A stretch of 64,000 nucleotides of DNA from Helicobacter pylori (GCF_900120335.1 NZ_LT635477.1:806001-870000), one strand, 5' to 3'; shown: positions 38,437 through 48,455, counted from the stretch's first letter. A program made the numbers and translations. Notes: generated from the sequence alone by a model not told the origin.

Positions 38437-38964
38437 TCAATTAGGTTTGGTAGAATTGAGCCATTGTTTTTGGAAATTAATGGCTTTTCTCAATTCGGCT
38501 TCTAGTTGGGCTAAAACATCTTTTAAGGGCTTAACATCAATCAAATTGTCTTGCTTGAAAGAATCCAGCTGTTTGTCAATTTGCAAAGCGGCGTCTAGCG
38601 CGTCTTGGGGGAATACCGGATCGCCTAAAGCCTTTTTAATCGTTTCGCCGATTTTAATCGTTTCAGAGCCTTGATGATCTTTTAAGTTAGGATTATTTTC
38701 TTTATCCTTAGGCTTAGGCTCTAAGATCAAGCGCAAATGTTTGATTTTTTCATGCAAATCGTTAAGATCTTTTAAGTGATCGGTATTGCGCCCCCTATCC
38801 ACCGCTTTTTCTAAAAGCTTATCGCTCAGGCTCACTAACTGATCGCTTAATTTCACGCTGTTAGCTTGAGCTTCTGTCACTTCATTAATATCAATCGCTG
38901 CTAAAGCGCTCACAAAATAAAAGGGCAACGCCCACCTTCTAAAACGAGAGAAAAACTTCTGCAT
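38437..38964 (-). CDS. Exported helical protein, unknown
   Basis: A 175-residue protein with a signal peptide (about residues 1-22, RWALPFYFVSALAAIDIN) and an otherwise helical charged body with a Lys/Pro/Asp/Asn linker (LEPKPKDKENNPNLKDH). Coiled-coil segments (QANSVKLSDQLVSLSDKLLE; LDAALQIDKQLDSFKQ) dominate. No recognised family. It converges with hofE, 6 bases between stops. Confidence 0.7.
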   Translation of the reverse strand: MQKFFSRFRRWALPFYFVSALAAIDINEVTEAQANSVKLSDQLVSLSDKLLEKAVDRGRNTDHLKDLNDLHEKIKHLRLILEPKPKDKENNPNLKDHQGSETIKIGETIKKALGDPVFPQDALDAALQIDKQLDSFKQDNLIDVKPLKDVLAQLEAELRKAINFQKQWLNSTKPN

Positions 38965-39006
38965 TTACCTTCCTTAAATACGCTATAAAAATGATACTTT
39001 TTAATA

Positions 39007-39392
39007 TGGTGGAGCTGTGGGGAATCGAACCCCAGTCCAAAAATCTTGTCCTAAACACAAACTTCTACAATGCTTAGAAAATTGGTTAGTTTTTTAGCCT
39101 TAAAACTAGCTCTGGTCCAATTTTCTAAAACCTTGAGATAGTTTCAAGAGTTCTTGTTTCTTAGTTTAAAAGGCGAACCACCTTTTAAAAGCGTCTAGCT
39201 TAAGGTTATGGAGTGGTTAAAACGCTAGAAATTCTAATCAGTCCAGCTCCAAAAGGAGATTAACTCACGCAGCTTTAGCGTAAGCTGGAGCGTAATCTGT
39301 GTTGTTTACAGTTATTTTTGTTGCTGTTTTACAAGCAGCGCTTGGCATGCTATCTGCGCGACAAGAAATCTGTCGAAATCCAAGTCAGCCCC
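39007..39392 (-). ncRNA. ssrA: Transfer-messenger RNA (tmRNA, SsrA)
   Basis: Rescues stalled ribosomes by trans-translation. The minus-strand 5' end GGGGCUGACUUGGAUUUCGA and the 3' end CAGCUCCACCA form the tRNA-like acceptor stem, with the T-loop GGUUCGAUUCC next to it. The resume codon GTA at 39309 opens a tag frame encoding VNNTDYAPAYAKAA, with stop TGA at 39265-39267. Total length 386 nt with CCA encoded. A -10-like TAAAAT lies about 20 bases upstream (39413-39418). This is one of the clearest assignments in the window. Confidence 0.98.
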
Positions 39393-39457
39393 ATAATTTT
39401 AAAAGCTTGTCTATTTTAGCCAACTTTTGCTAACAAAACGCAATGAATCATTAAAAA

Positions 39458-40012
39458 TCACTGGCGCACAATATCAATATTTTCATCTTTAGGCTTAAAA
39501 ACAAAGATTTCATTAGCAATGGTGGGGTTAATTTCTGCTTGAGAAAAAGTGATCGTAACAAGATTATTCATTTCATCTTTAAATTCCAACGAAAAAGGCT
39601 TGCCGTCTTTAAAAACCAAACGATAAGTGGTCTTGTTGATAGTCGTTTGAAAAGAGCCGTCAGTTTGCTTTTTTAACCGCTTGAGAATGGTGAAAAAATC
39701 CGTCTTGTCTTTTAAGGGCGTGATGGTCGCTTGGAATAAATTAGGCTCATAAACCACCACTTCCTTATCGTTCATGTAAATTTCTTTTTTTAAGGGTTTT
39801 TCATAAACCCATAAAGCCCAATTAGGGGCTTTAGCCTTTAAAATCCCATAATAAACTAAGGGTTTTTCATTTTTTAACACTTGCTTGAAATGCGCGCTAA
39901 AACTTTGCAAATTTTGTAAAATCTCTTCTTCTTTAGAAAGGGTTGAAGGATTTTTAGCATGAGCGACACCCATAAAAACCAAAACCATTACAATCTTTAA
40001 AAAAGCTTTCAT
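39458..40012 (-). CDS. lolA: Outer-membrane lipoprotein carrier protein LolA
   Basis: Periplasmic chaperone that ferries lipoproteins from the inner to the outer membrane. The 184-residue protein has a signal peptide (VMVLVFMGVAHA), then the LolA pattern: ILQNLQSFSAHFKQV, LKAKAPNWALWVYEKPLKKE and YMNDKEVVVYEPNLFQATI. Length is normal. The presumed inner-membrane partner (LolC/E type) lies about 3 kb away at 42746-43978. Confidence 0.88.
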   Translation of the reverse strand: MKAFLKIVMVLVFMGVAHAKNPSTLSKEEEILQNLQSFSAHFKQVLKNEKPLVYYGILKAKAPNWALWVYEKPLKKEIYMNDKEVVVYEPNLFQATITPLKDKTDFFTILKRLKKQTDGSFQTTINKTTYRLVFKDGKPFSLEFKDEMNNLVTITFSQAEINPTIANEIFVFKPKDENIDIVRQ

Positions 40013-40158
40013 TAATCAAACCTTAAAATAATCTCTCATCTTTAATAAAACCCTTTATTTTACAAGACTTTTATTTTATCCATGCTAAAATGGGATTAAA
40101 AACTGACGCTTTAATCAAATAAATGGGATTGAAGCACTCTTAAAAGGTTACTACTACC

Positions 40159-42756
40159 ATGATAAAAGCAATCATTGGAAAAATCATTGGCACTAGAAAC
40201 GATCGCTGGATCAAACAATACAAAAAAAAAGTCCTAGCCATCAACGCCTTAGAGCCTACTTATGAAAAAATGAGCGATGTTGAGCTGCAAAACGCTTTTG
40301 AAGAATTAAAAAATCGTGTGCGATCCGTAGAAAAAGATTTGCAAGAAAAAACCCTTTTAGAAGTTTTACCAGAAAGCTTTGCTATCACTAGAGAAGCGAG
40401 CAAAAGGATCTTAAAGATGCGCCATTTTGATGTGCAACTCATTGGGGGCATGGTCTTAAACGATGGCAAGATCGCTGAAATGAAAACTGGAGAGGGTAAG
40501 ACTTTAGTCGCTACTTTAGCGGTGGCTTTGAACGCTTTAAAGGGCGAGAGCGTGTATGTGGTAACGGTCAATGATTACCTAGCCCATAGGGACTCTAAAG
40601 AAATGGAGCCGTTGTATCAATTCTTAGGTTATAGCGTAGGCACGATCACTGCGAGCGTGCGAGATGATGATGAGCGCTTAGAAATTTATTCTAAAGACAT
40701 TGTTTATGGCACTAATAATGAATTTGGCTTTGATTACCTAAGGGATAACATGAAATATTCTTTAGAGCATAAGGTGCAAAAATCGCATGCGTTCGCTATT
40801 GTTGATGAGGTGGATTCCATTTTAATTGATGAAGCGAGAACCCCTTTAATCATTTCAGGGCCTGTGGATAGGCGCATGGAAAATTACAACAAGGCTGATG
40901 AAGTCGCTAAAAGCATGCAAGTGGAAACAGATTTCACCATAGATGAAAAAAACCGCGCGATTTTAATCACTGAAGAGGGGATTAAAAAAGCCGAAAACCT
41001 CTTTGGTGTGGATAATTTATACAAGATTGAAAACGCCGCCTTATCGCACCATTTAGACCAAGCCTTGAAAGCGAATTACCTCTTTTTTATTGATAAAGAT
41101 TATATTGTAGCCAATAATGAAGTGGTGATTGTAGATGAATTTACCGGCCGTTTGTCTGAGGGGAGGCGTTTTAGTGAGGGCCTGCACCAGGCTTTAGAGG
41201 CTAAAGAGGGCGTGAGCATTAAAGAAGAGAGCCAAACCTTAGCCGATATTACTTTCCAAAATTATTTCAGGATGTTTTCTAAACTTTCAGGCATGACAGG
41301 CACGGCTCAAACCGAAGCCACAGAATTTTTAGAAATCTATAATTTAGAAGTGGTGTCTATCCCTACTAATCTAGCGATCAAGCGAAAAGATTTGAACGAT
41401 TTGATTTATAAGAGTGAAAAAGAAAAATTTGACGCTGTGATCCTTAAGATCAAAGAATTGCACGATAAGGGTCAGCCCGTTTTAGTTGGCACGGCTAGTA
41501 TTGAAAAGAGTGAAACCTTGCACGCTTTACTCAAAAAAGAACGCATCCCTCACACCGTTTTAAACGCCAAGCAGCACACCAAAGAAGCTGAAATCATCAA
41601 AGACGCCGGGCTTAAAGGAGCAGTTACGATTGCGACTAACATGGCAGGCAGAGGCGTTGATATTAAACTCACTGATGAAATTAAAGAGCTTGGAGGGCTG
41701 TATATCATTGGCACTGAAAGGCATGAGAGCCGCAGGATTGACAACCAATTAAGGGGGCGAAGCGGGCGCCAAGGCGATCCGGGAACAAGCCAATTTTATT
41801 TGAGTTTAGAAGACAATCTGTTGCGCATTTTTGGGAGCGATAGGATTAAGGGGGTGATGGAAAAATTAGGGCTTAAAGACGGCGAACACATTGAATCCAA
41901 GCTCGTTACAAGAGCGGTGGAAAACGCGCAAAAAAAAGTGGAGAACTTGCATTTTGAAAGCCGTAAGCATTTGTTAGAATACGATGATGTCGCTAATGAG
42001 CAACGAAAAAGCGTGTATAAATTTAGAGATGAATTATTAGACATCAATTACGATATTAGCGCTAAAATCGCTGAAAACAGAGAATACGCGCTCAATCAAA
42101 TCTTTTCTAAACTCAAAGCCTTTGACCATCAAAACCTGTCTAAAGAGGAACTTTTAGGGCTTAAAAACATCTTAAAAGAAGATTTTAACGCTCATGTTGA
42201 ATTAGAAGATTTAGAAAAAGCCTCCCCTATTGAAAAGTTTGTGGCTGAAAAACTCAAAAGCGATTATGAAAACAAAATGAAAGCTTTGGATAGCGAACAA
42301 AGAAGCCGGATCGAACGCATCGTGTATTTGCAGATTTTAGACAACGCATGGCGAGAGCACCTTTATACCATGGATAATCTCAAAACCGGTATCAATTTGA
42401 GAGGTTATAACCAAAAAGACCCCCTTGTAGAATACAAAAAAGAGAGTTATAACCTTTTCTTAGAACTCATTGAAGACATTAAAATAGAAGCGATCAAAAC
42501 CTTTTCTAAGATCCAGTTTGAAAATGAGCAAGATTCTAGCGATGCCGAGCGTTATTTGGATAACTTTAGCGAAGAAAGAGAGCATGAGAGCGTAACTTAC
42601 CGCCATGAAGAAGCTTTAGATGAAGATTTGAATGTGGCCGTGAAAGCTTTTTCTAAAACCCCTAAAAGAAACGAGCCTTGCCCTTGCGGGAGCGGGAAAA
42701 AATACAAAGATTGTTGCGCTAAAAGCGGGCCTAAAAAGGGCTTATTTGCCAAATAG
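40159..42756 (+). CDS. secA: Preprotein translocase ATPase SecA
   Basis: Motor of the Sec export pathway. The 865-residue protein has Walker [13 protein letters not shown] (about residue 110), [30 protein letters not shown], the C-terminal motor motifs [16 protein letters not shown] and [11 protein letters not shown], and the zinc-binding tail [15 protein letters not shown] that contacts SecB-type partners. Full length. Its end overlaps the next gene by 11 bases. Confidence 0.98.
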   Translation: MIKAIIGKIIGTRNDRWIKQYKKKVLAINALEPTYEKMSDVELQNAFEELKNRVRSVEKDLQEKTLLEVLPESFAITREASKRILKMRHFDVQLIGGMVLNDGKIAEMKTGEGKTLVATLAVALNALKGESVYVVTVNDYLAHRDSKEMEPLYQFLGYSVGTITASVRDDDERLEIYSKDIVYGTNNEFGFDYLRDNMKYSLEHKVQKSHAFAIVDEVDSILIDEARTPLIISGPVDRRMENYNKADEVAKSMQVETDFTIDEKNRAILITEEGIKKAENLFGVDNLYKIENAALSHHLDQALKANYLFFIDKDYIVANNEVVIVDEFTGRLSEGRRFSEGLHQALEAKEGVSIKEESQTLADITFQNYFRMFSKLSGMTGTAQTEATEFLEIYNLEVVSIPTNLAIKRKDLNDLIYKSEKEKFDAVILKIKELHDKGQPVLVGTASIEKSETLHALLKKERIPHTVLNAKQHTKEAEIIKDAGLKGAVTIATNMAGRGVDIKLTDEIKELGGLYIIGTERHESRRIDNQLRGRSGRQGDPGTSQFYLSLEDNLLRIFGSDRIKGVMEKLGLKDGEHIESKLVTRAVENAQKKVENLHFESRKHLLEYDDVANEQRKSVYKFRDELLDINYDISAKIAENREYALNQIFSKLKAFDHQNLSKEELLGLKNILKEDFNAHVELEDLEKASPIEKFVAEKLKSDYENKMKALDSEQRSRIERIVYLQILDNAWREHLYTMDNLKTGINLRGYNQKDPLVEYKKESYNLFLELIEDIKIEAIKTFSKIQFENEQDSSDAERYLDNFSEEREHESVTYRHEEALDEDLNVAVKAFSKTPKRNEPCPCGSGKKYKDCCAKSGPKKGLFAK

Positions 42757-43978
42757 ATCCTTAATCTTTTTCCTCATCAAGCGTTATTTGCGTTTTGATA
42801 AAAGCCAGCCTTTCATTAGTATCACCGCTTTGTTAGCCTTCTTTGGCGTGGCGGTTGGCGTGATGGTTTTAATTGTGGCTATGGCGATCATGAACGGCAT
42901 GAGTAAGGAATTTGAAAAAAAGCTTTTTGTGATGAACTACCCCCTAACGCTCTATACCACAAGCCCTTATGGGATCAGCGAAGAAGTGGTTCAAGCTTTA
43001 GAAAAAAAGTTCCCCAATTTGCTTTTTAGCCCCTATTTGCAAACCCAAAGCCTGATTAAAAGCGCGCATTCCATGAATGGCGGCGTGGTGTTTGGGGTTG
43101 ATTTTTCTAAAGAAAGGCGCATCAATGAGGTTTTAAACGACGCCTTAAAAAACACCAATACAAACGATCTTTTTAAAAACCCTTTTAATTTGATCGTGGG
43201 GAAAAGCTTGAGATACAGCTTGAATTTAGATCTCAATCAAAAAGCCGATTTGTTTTTCACCGAATTAGAGCCAACAGGCCTAACCCTCTCCCCTATCATG
43301 AAACGCTTTACTATCAAAGGCGATTTTGATTCAGGGCTAAAATCCTATGACATGAGCTACATGTATGCTAGCCTTCAAGCTATAAGCGCGATCAGGAGGT
43401 TACCCTTAGGGCTTTATGATGGGGTGCATGTCTATTCTAAAACGCCCATGAAGGATATTGAAAATTTACGCAACGCTTTAAAAACAATCAACCACCATGG
43501 CATAGGCATTGAAGGGTGGTGGCAACAAAACGGGAATTTTTTCTCGGCGATGGAATTGGAAAAAAGAGCGTTATTCATTGTGCTAATGCTCATTATTTTA
43601 ATGGCGTCTTTGAATATCATCAGCTCGCTTTTAATGGTGGTGATGAACAGGCGTAAAGAAATCGCCCTACTCTTTAGCATGGGGAGCAGCCAAAAAGAAA
43701 TCCAAAAAACCTTTTTTTATTTGGGTAATATCATTGGTTTGGGCGGTGTGATTCTTGGGGTAGTTTTAGCGTTTATAAGCATGTATCTTTTAAGCGTGTT
43801 CCCTATCATCTCGCTCCCAGCGGATGTTTATGGCATCAACACTTTGCCTTTAGATTTGTCTTTAATGGATTTTACGCTCACTCTCATAGGCTCTGTGATT
43901 ATCGTAGCCCTTTCTTCTTATTACCCGTCTAAAAAAGCTTCTACTATTGACGCTTTAAGCGTGTTAAGGAATGAATAA
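42746..43978 (+). CDS. Lipoprotein-releasing ABC permease (LolC/LolE family)
   Basis: A 410-residue FtsX-fold permease that would extract lipoproteins from the inner membrane for transfer to LolA. It has one N-terminal membrane helix (about 22-50), a periplasmic domain of about 220 residues (including [15 protein letters not shown]), then three C-terminal helices with [20 protein letters not shown] between them. Starts at TTG 42746 inside the secA end. No LolD ATPase gene is in this window. LolC and LolE cannot be distinguished, so a single combined LolF-type permease is possible. Confidence 0.82.
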   Translation: MPNRSLIFFLIKRYLRFDKSQPFISITALLAFFGVAVGVMVLIVAMAIMNGMSKEFEKKLFVMNYPLTLYTTSPYGISEEVVQALEKKFPNLLFSPYLQTQSLIKSAHSMNGGVVFGVDFSKERRINEVLNDALKNTNTNDLFKNPFNLIVGKSLRYSLNLDLNQKADLFFTELEPTGLTLSPIMKRFTIKGDFDSGLKSYDMSYMYASLQAISAIRRLPLGLYDGVHVYSKTPMKDIENLRNALKTINHHGIGIEGWWQQNGNFFSAMELEKRALFIVLMLIILMASLNIISSLLMVVMNRRKEIALLFSMGSSQKEIQKTFFYLGNIIGLGGVILGVVLAFISMYLLSVFPIISLPADVYGINTLPLDLSLMDFTLTLIGSVIIVALSSYYPSKKASTIDALSVLRNE

Positions 43979-44154
43979 ATTAAAAAATTAAATAATATTG
44001 AGATGAAATAAGGCTTTGATTGTCCATATTTGACTAACAAAGAAAAATTTTATTCTCAAAATTAAAAAAAACAATAATATTATGCTAGTATTAACGCACG
44101 ACTTAGTTAAGAATTAACTTTGTAAGTCGGACTTCGTAGAAAAAAGGACGAAAG

Positions 44155-44205
44155 ATGAACAGACTGATTAGATGTTTAAGATCTGCAAGAAAAAATTTTC
44201 TTTGA
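44155..44205 (+). CDS. Candidate 16-residue Arg-rich leader peptide upstream of hofF
   Basis: ATG at 44155, with AAGGA six bases upstream, opens a short frame MNRLIRCLRSARKNFL ending in TGA at 44205, 51 bases before the hofF start. Four of the 16 codons are AGA. It sits in a 278-base leader that contains no other gene. It could be a regulatory uORF, a small basic peptide or chance. Confidence 0.3.
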   Translation: MNRLIRCLRSARKNFL

Positions 44206-44256
44206 ACGGTGTTGGCTTACTCTATTAGAATTTTTGGTTTATACTAAAGGTTAAAC

Positions 44257-45756
44257 ATGAACTACAAAGTTGCATCTGCTAAAAATATCGCAACGCTTCT
44301 TTTTTTACTCTCTTCTCAAAGTGAAGCTTTTGATTTGGGTAAAATCGCTAAAATCAAAGCGGGTGCTGAAAGTTTCTCTAAAGTCGGTTTCAATAACAAA
44401 CCTATCAACACTAATAAAGGGATTTACCCTACAGAAACCTTTATGACGATTATGGCTTACATGCAGGTGGATTTTACGGAGCTCTTGCCCAAAAGCGCTA
44501 CGGCTAACGGGCACCATTTAGACGGGAGTCTTGGGGGTTGGGGGGGTGCTGTGATTTATGATAGCACTAAGGATTTTATTAACGAAGTTACAGGAAAACC
44601 CTATGGGGCTATGACATGGAACTACGTGGGCTATTGGGGCGGTCTTGTAGGGCAAAAACCATGGGCGACTTGCGGGTTAGCCACAGGGAATTTGACCCAA
44701 GGCCAATACGATAAGATGACTCAAGCTGAAATGACGCAGTTGTCCAATCAAGAAGCTTTAGCGGCTTCCACTTGCGCAAAAACTTATGCCGATCACACGA
44801 GAAACTATGTGATTTATAACGCTTACTTGCGCTACAACTACAAGGATATTTTTCAAATTAGGGGCGGAAGATACGAATCCCCGGCGGACTATATGAGTGG
44901 TTACAACCAAGGCTTGGACATGACCTTAAATTTAGGGAATTTCAAATTCTGGTGGTTTAGCTCGTTTGGTCGTGGCTTTGCCTATAACGAGTGGCTTTAT
45001 AATTTCTATTCGCCTAAAACCTACACCCTTAAAAACGGGCAAACCATAAACCCAGGGGTGCATGCCTTTTATATCATTTGGAATTACAAGGGTTTCAGCA
45101 TTCAGCCTTTTGTCTATTTTTCACCCTTTAACGAATACGACCCCAACTTCACGATCACCTATGATAGTAACCCCACTTTCACCGGATTAGGGTTCCGTTC
45201 TCAAACAGATGTTACCGTGCTTAATCCTTTTTACGCTAAAAGATTTTGGGACACCTACCAGTTTGGCATGCCAGCCGGTAAAAACGCGCACAGCTTGATG
45301 ATCAAACAAAAATTTGAATGGAATGAATACAATTTTGGTTTTGGGATTTACAAATCCTTTGGGAACGCTAACTGGATGATAGGCTACCATGGTAACCGCT
45401 TGGGCTTTGACTTTTGGACGAACACCGTTTATGCCAACACCCTTAACTCTTTGTCTTACATGATGGACGCGAACGCTTTTACCGTGTTTGCCTTTGGCGG
45501 TGGCGTGCATAGGAAACTCCTTTGGGGTTTATTAGGGCGTTTGACTTATGGGCCTAGAGCTAACGAACAAGTCCTATCGCTCAACTTGGGCTATAAATTC
45601 ACTAAAAATTTCTCAGCCGACATTAAATTTGAATATTATAATGTGTTGATGCATCAAGGCTATAAAATGGGGTGGAACGGGCCAAAATTAGACAGCCAGC
45701 CCGCCACCGATCAAGATAGGAGCCACATTTTTACCGAGATAGTGTGGAAGCTTTAA
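44257..45756 (+). CDS. hofF: Hof-family outer membrane protein (HofF-like)
   Basis: A 499-residue outer-membrane beta-barrel with signal peptide (about residues 1-24). It shares with hofE the motifs AESFSKVGFNNKPINTNKG, VIYDSTKDF, DHTRNYVIYNAYLRYNYKD and the glycine/aromatic strand sequence FGNANWMIGYHGNRLGFDF, and ends HIFTEIVWKL. The middle region has a Cys-containing loop (about residues 145-185) not seen in hofE. The name HofF comes from position; the family itself is clear. Confidence 0.86.
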   Translation: MNYKVASAKNIATLLFLLSSQSEAFDLGKIAKIKAGAESFSKVGFNNKPINTNKGIYPTETFMTIMAYMQVDFTELLPKSATANGHHLDGSLGGWGGAVIYDSTKDFINEVTGKPYGAMTWNYVGYWGGLVGQKPWATCGLATGNLTQGQYDKMTQAEMTQLSNQEALAASTCAKTYADHTRNYVIYNAYLRYNYKDIFQIRGGRYESPADYMSGYNQGLDMTLNLGNFKFWWFSSFGRGFAYNEWLYNFYSPKTYTLKNGQTINPGVHAFYIIWNYKGFSIQPFVYFSPFNEYDPNFTITYDSNPTFTGLGFRSQTDVTVLNPFYAKRFWDTYQFGMPAGKNAHSLMIKQKFEWNEYNFGFGIYKSFGNANWMIGYHGNRLGFDFWTNTVYANTLNSLSYMMDANAFTVFAFGGGVHRKLLWGLLGRLTYGPRANEQVLSLNLGYKFTKNFSADIKFEYYNVLMHQGYKMGWNGPKLDSQPATDQDRSHIFTEIVWKL

Positions 45757-45768
45757 ACCCTCTTCAAT

Positions 45769-45794
45769 AACAACCCTTTAAGGGTTTGTTAAAA
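45769..45794 (+). terminator. Imperfect hairpin after hofF
   Basis: AACAACCCTT and AAGGGTTTGTT can pair with one bulged base, ending about 35 bases after the hofF stop. Followed by AAAATG rather than a clear T run, so only a weak terminator candidate. Confidence 0.3.
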
Positions 45795-46124
45795 TGCCCG
45801 GCGATAAAACAGCCATTAAAAACCGCTTTAGCGTCTATTTTAGGGCTTGTTTTTAAAAAGCGTTAGAATTTTTAAACTTTCTTATTTTATTGTGCTATGG
45901 GTGTTTTTGGCTCTGTGATACTAAAACTTTTTAAAAATGGGCTTTTTTGCTTTACGATACTATAATCTTACATAAAAGTAAAGTAAAAACAATGAAATAA
46001 ATCAAATAAGCCAATGCTAAATAATGTGTTATAATGGCAATCCTAGTTGCTTTTTTATTTTATAACCCGATTGTGTCCATGTTAAAGCTTCGCCTAGCTC
46101 ACTTAAACCTAAATTGACAAAATA
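45795..46124. other. Gap between hofF and the first IS607-type element
   Basis: No convincing gene. Two good -10 hexamers are present, TATAAT around 45961 (ACTATAATC) and around 46031 (GTTATAATGG), the second preceded by T/A-rich DNA. The only ORF near them is a 12-codon frame at about 46079 (MLKLRLAHLNLN), without a good ribosome site. A small RNA or a decayed gene is possible. Confidence 0.5.
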
Positions 46125-46204
46125 ATATTATTAAACTTTCAATTTAATTTTGTTTAAAATATATTATGTGTATAATCATAAGAAATTCACTCAAAGGTAG
46201 TGCC

Positions 46205-46423
46205 ATGCTTATAAACGCTGTCATAGAAAAAGATGAGAATGGGTATTTTGCTTTTGTCCCCTTTCTAAAAGGCTGTGTATCACAAGGGAAAAGTTATGAA
46301 GAAGCCCTAAGAAACATTAAAGAAGCCATAGAGCTTTATTTGGGAGATTTAGAAGCCGATGAGTTAGCTTTTCTTTCTAAGAAAAATTCTGTAATAGCAC
46401 CCATTGAGATAGCTTTTGCCTGA
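46205..46423 (+). CDS. hicB: HicB-family antitoxin, copy 1
   Basis: A 72-residue protein of the HicB fold: LINAVIEKDENGYFAFVPFL, GCVSQGKSYEEALRNIKEAI and ELYLGDLEADEL. It would bind and block the HicA RNase. ATG at 46205 is preferred because AAAGG lies upstream and the family begins at this Met; an earlier in-frame ATG at 46166 adds 13 unrelated residues. There is no extra DNA-binding domain. Its end overlaps hicA by 8 bases. Confidence 0.82.
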   Translation: MLINAVIEKDENGYFAFVPFLKGCVSQGKSYEEALRNIKEAIELYLGDLEADELAFLSKKNSVIAPIEIAFA

Positions 46424-46610
46424 ATTGCCACGACTCACAGCTAAAGAAGCAGAGAAGCTATTATTGCAGAATGGATTTGTTTTCTCTAGGCAAAAAGGCA
46501 GCCATAGAATTTATGTGAAAGATAAAATCAGGCAGGTTTTGCCTTTTCATTCTGGCGAAATCTTGCACCCTAAAATAGTGAAAGAAATCATGGAAAATAT
46601 CCTTAAATGA
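46416..46610 (+). CDS. hicA: HicA-family mRNA-interferase toxin, copy 1
   Basis: A 64-residue protein with the HicA double-stranded-RNA-binding-like fold: LTAKEAEKLLLQNGFVFSRQ, then KGSHRIYVKD with the active-site His, and LPFHSGEILHPKIVKEIMEN. It starts at TTG 46416. Intact key residues suggest an active toxin. Its stop overlaps the transposase ATG (ATGA), placing toxin and transposase in one transcript. Confidence 0.85.
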   Translation: MPELPRLTAKEAEKLLLQNGFVFSRQKGSHRIYVKDKIRQVLPFHSGEILHPKIVKEIMENILK

Positions 46611-47239
46611 AATCTAAAGAAGTCTTAAAGATCTTAAAAATATCCCGTGTTACTCTTTGGAAGTATGTTAAAAGTGGGAAGATACGAGTTAAACAAGAAC
46701 CCAATGGTTACTATATATACAACGATTCTGATGTCTATTCTTTAGCAGGAATTGAAGATGGTAGGCTGAATGTAGTTTATGCTAGGGTAAGCACTCAAAA
46801 GCAGAAACAAGACTTGCAAAATCAAATAGAAAACTGTATCTCTTTTATAAATGCTAAAGGAATATCTGTAGATAGTATCTATTCTGATATTAAAAGCGGC
46901 ATGTCTTTGGACAGAAAGGGTTTTATGGATCTTCTTAATGCGGTAATGGCGTTTAAAATTAAGGCGGTTTATATTTCCTATAAAGACCGATTAGCTAGAT
47001 TGAGCTATGAGTTAGTAGAAAAGCTATTTAGCGATTATGGCACTAAAATCGTTATTATCAATCAGTGTGAATCAATCAGTTTAGAGCAAGAACTGTTTGA
47101 GGACATCATGCAAACAATCCATTCTTTTTCTATGAAGATGTATTCTAAGCGCCGCATTGCTAAAAAGTTGCTTTTAGAGAGTAAGGTTAATCCAGCCTTG
47201 CTAAAATCTCTTAATGGGGAAACAGATGACCTTGACTGA
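46607..47239 (+). CDS. tnpA: IS607-family serine recombinase/transposase, copy 1
   Basis: A 210-residue transposase. The N-terminal MerR-like helix-turn-helix (SKEVLKILKISRVTLWKYVK) precedes the resolvase domain: NVVYARVSTQKQKQDLQNQI with the catalytic Ser, SVDSIYSDIKSGMSLDRKG and AVYISYKDRLARLSYELVEK with the catalytic Arg residues. This N-terminal HTH plus C-terminal resolvase order is specific to IS607. All key residues are present. It overlaps tnpB by 26 bases (or 14 from Met 47226). Confidence 0.92.
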   Translation: MKSKEVLKILKISRVTLWKYVKSGKIRVKQEPNGYYIYNDSDVYSLAGIEDGRLNVVYARVSTQKQKQDLQNQIENCISFINAKGISVDSIYSDIKSGMSLDRKGFMDLLNAVMAFKIKAVYISYKDRLARLSYELVEKLFSDYGTKIVIINQCESISLEQELFEDIMQTIHSFSMKMYSKRRIAKKLLLESKVNPALLKSLNGETDDLD

Positions 47240-48455
47240 ACGCCATATTATTAGACCCACGCACCCCATTTTTAAACGCATTAAGGACTTTTGCCATCTG
47301 TCTAAAAACCTTTACAACTACGCTAATTTTATTTTAAGAGAGCATTACTTTGCAGGTTTTAAGTTGCCTACAGCCTACGATTTAATCAATCGCTTTGTCA
47401 AAGAAAGCCAAAGAGATTACAAAGCTTTGCCTGCCCAAAGCGCGCAACAGGTATTAATGCTTTTATCTCAAAATTGGAAAAGCTATTTAAAAGCCCTTAA
47501 AGCTTACAAACTCAAGCCTTCTAGCTTTCTAGCGCGTCCAAAAATCCCTAAATTCAAACCAAAAGATGGCGTATCTATAGGGGTTTTAACAAACCAGCAA
47601 ACTAGCTTTACGAAAGGACGCATGACAAAAATTAAATTCCCAAAAAAAGCTAATTTAAAAAGACTTATCACTAAAATAAACCCTCAAACTTCTAGGCTAA
47701 AGCAAGTGCGCTTAATCCCTAAAACCACTTGTTTTATCGTGGAAGTTGTCTATGAGCAAACCACGCACAAACTCCCACAAACTCATGGCATTGGCATTAT
47801 GGGTATTGATCTAGGCTTGAACAACTTCGTAACTGCAATAGATAATCAAAGTAGTCCTTTTATTATCAAAGGCGGAGGGGTGAAGTCTGTCAATCAGTGG
47901 TTTAACAAACTCAAAGCCCATTATCAAGCCAAAGCCAAGACTTCAAATAAGCGCTTTTGGACAAAACGCTTAGGCAAATTAGCTCTATGGAGGGAGTGTA
48001 AAGTCAATGATTTTATGCACAAGGCGAGCGCCTATGTGGTGGGGCATTGCTTAAAAAAGGGCATTTCTACAATTGTCATCGGTAAAAATGATGGCTGGAA
48101 ACAAGAGCTAAAGCTAGGTAAGAGAACCAATCAGAACTTTACTAATATCCCTTATGAATCCTTTATTGAAAAACTAGCCTACAAGTGTGCTTTGGTTGGG
48201 ATAACTTTGCATACAACAGAAGAGAGATTTACGAGCAAGTGCGACCACTTGGCTAACGAACCCATGCAGCACCACGAGCAATATTTAGGTAAAAGAGTTA
48301 AACGAGGGCTATTTAAATCTAGCATAGGCAAATCCCTAAACGCCGATATTAACGGTGCAATTGGCATTTTAAGAAAAGTATTCCCTGATGCAGTGAAAAC
48401 TCTAAGGGATAGCGGAGTAGTGTTTACTCCAGTAAAAATCTCGTTGGCGTTTTAA
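47214..48455 (+). CDS. tnpB: TnpB RNA-guided nuclease (IS607-associated), copy 1
   Basis: A 413-residue TnpB. The first RuvC Asp is in IMGIDLGLNNFVTA (about residue 199) and the last in LNADINGAIGIL (about 378). Where many TnpB have IVIEDL, this one reads TIVIGKNDGWKQELKLG, so the usual Glu is missing; a possible substitute is Glu in TLHTTEERFTSKCD. The zinc-ribbon is also not the standard double CxxC. Such variants are known in IS607/IS605-type elements. TnpB cuts DNA guided by RNA from the element's right end, here the 72 bases after the stop. Confidence 0.9.
   Translation: MGKQMTLTERHIIRPTHPIFKRIKDFCHLSKNLYNYANFILREHYFAGFKLPTAYDLINRFVKESQRDYKALPAQSAQQVLMLLSQNWKSYLKALKAYKLKPSSFLARPKIPKFKPKDGVSIGVLTNQQTSFTKGRMTKIKFPKKANLKRLITKINPQTSRLKQVRLIPKTTCFIVEVVYEQTTHKLPQTHGIGIMGIDLGLNNFVTAIDNQSSPFIIKGGGVKSVNQWFNKLKAHYQAKAKTSNKRFWTKRLGKLALWRECKVNDFMHKASAYVVGHCLKKGISTIVIGKNDGWKQELKLGKRTNQNFTNIPYESFIEKLAYKCALVGITLHTTEERFTSKCDHLANEPMQHHEQYLGKRVKRGLFKSSIGKSLNADINGAIGILRKVFPDAVKTLRDSGVVFTPVKISLAF

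Noticed and set aside
39007-39392. tRNA gene suggested by GGTTCGATTCC and a CCA end
   Set aside because: The acceptor stem pairs with a segment 386 bases away and a tag ORF lies between, so it is tmRNA. No separate tRNA gene was recognised in the window.
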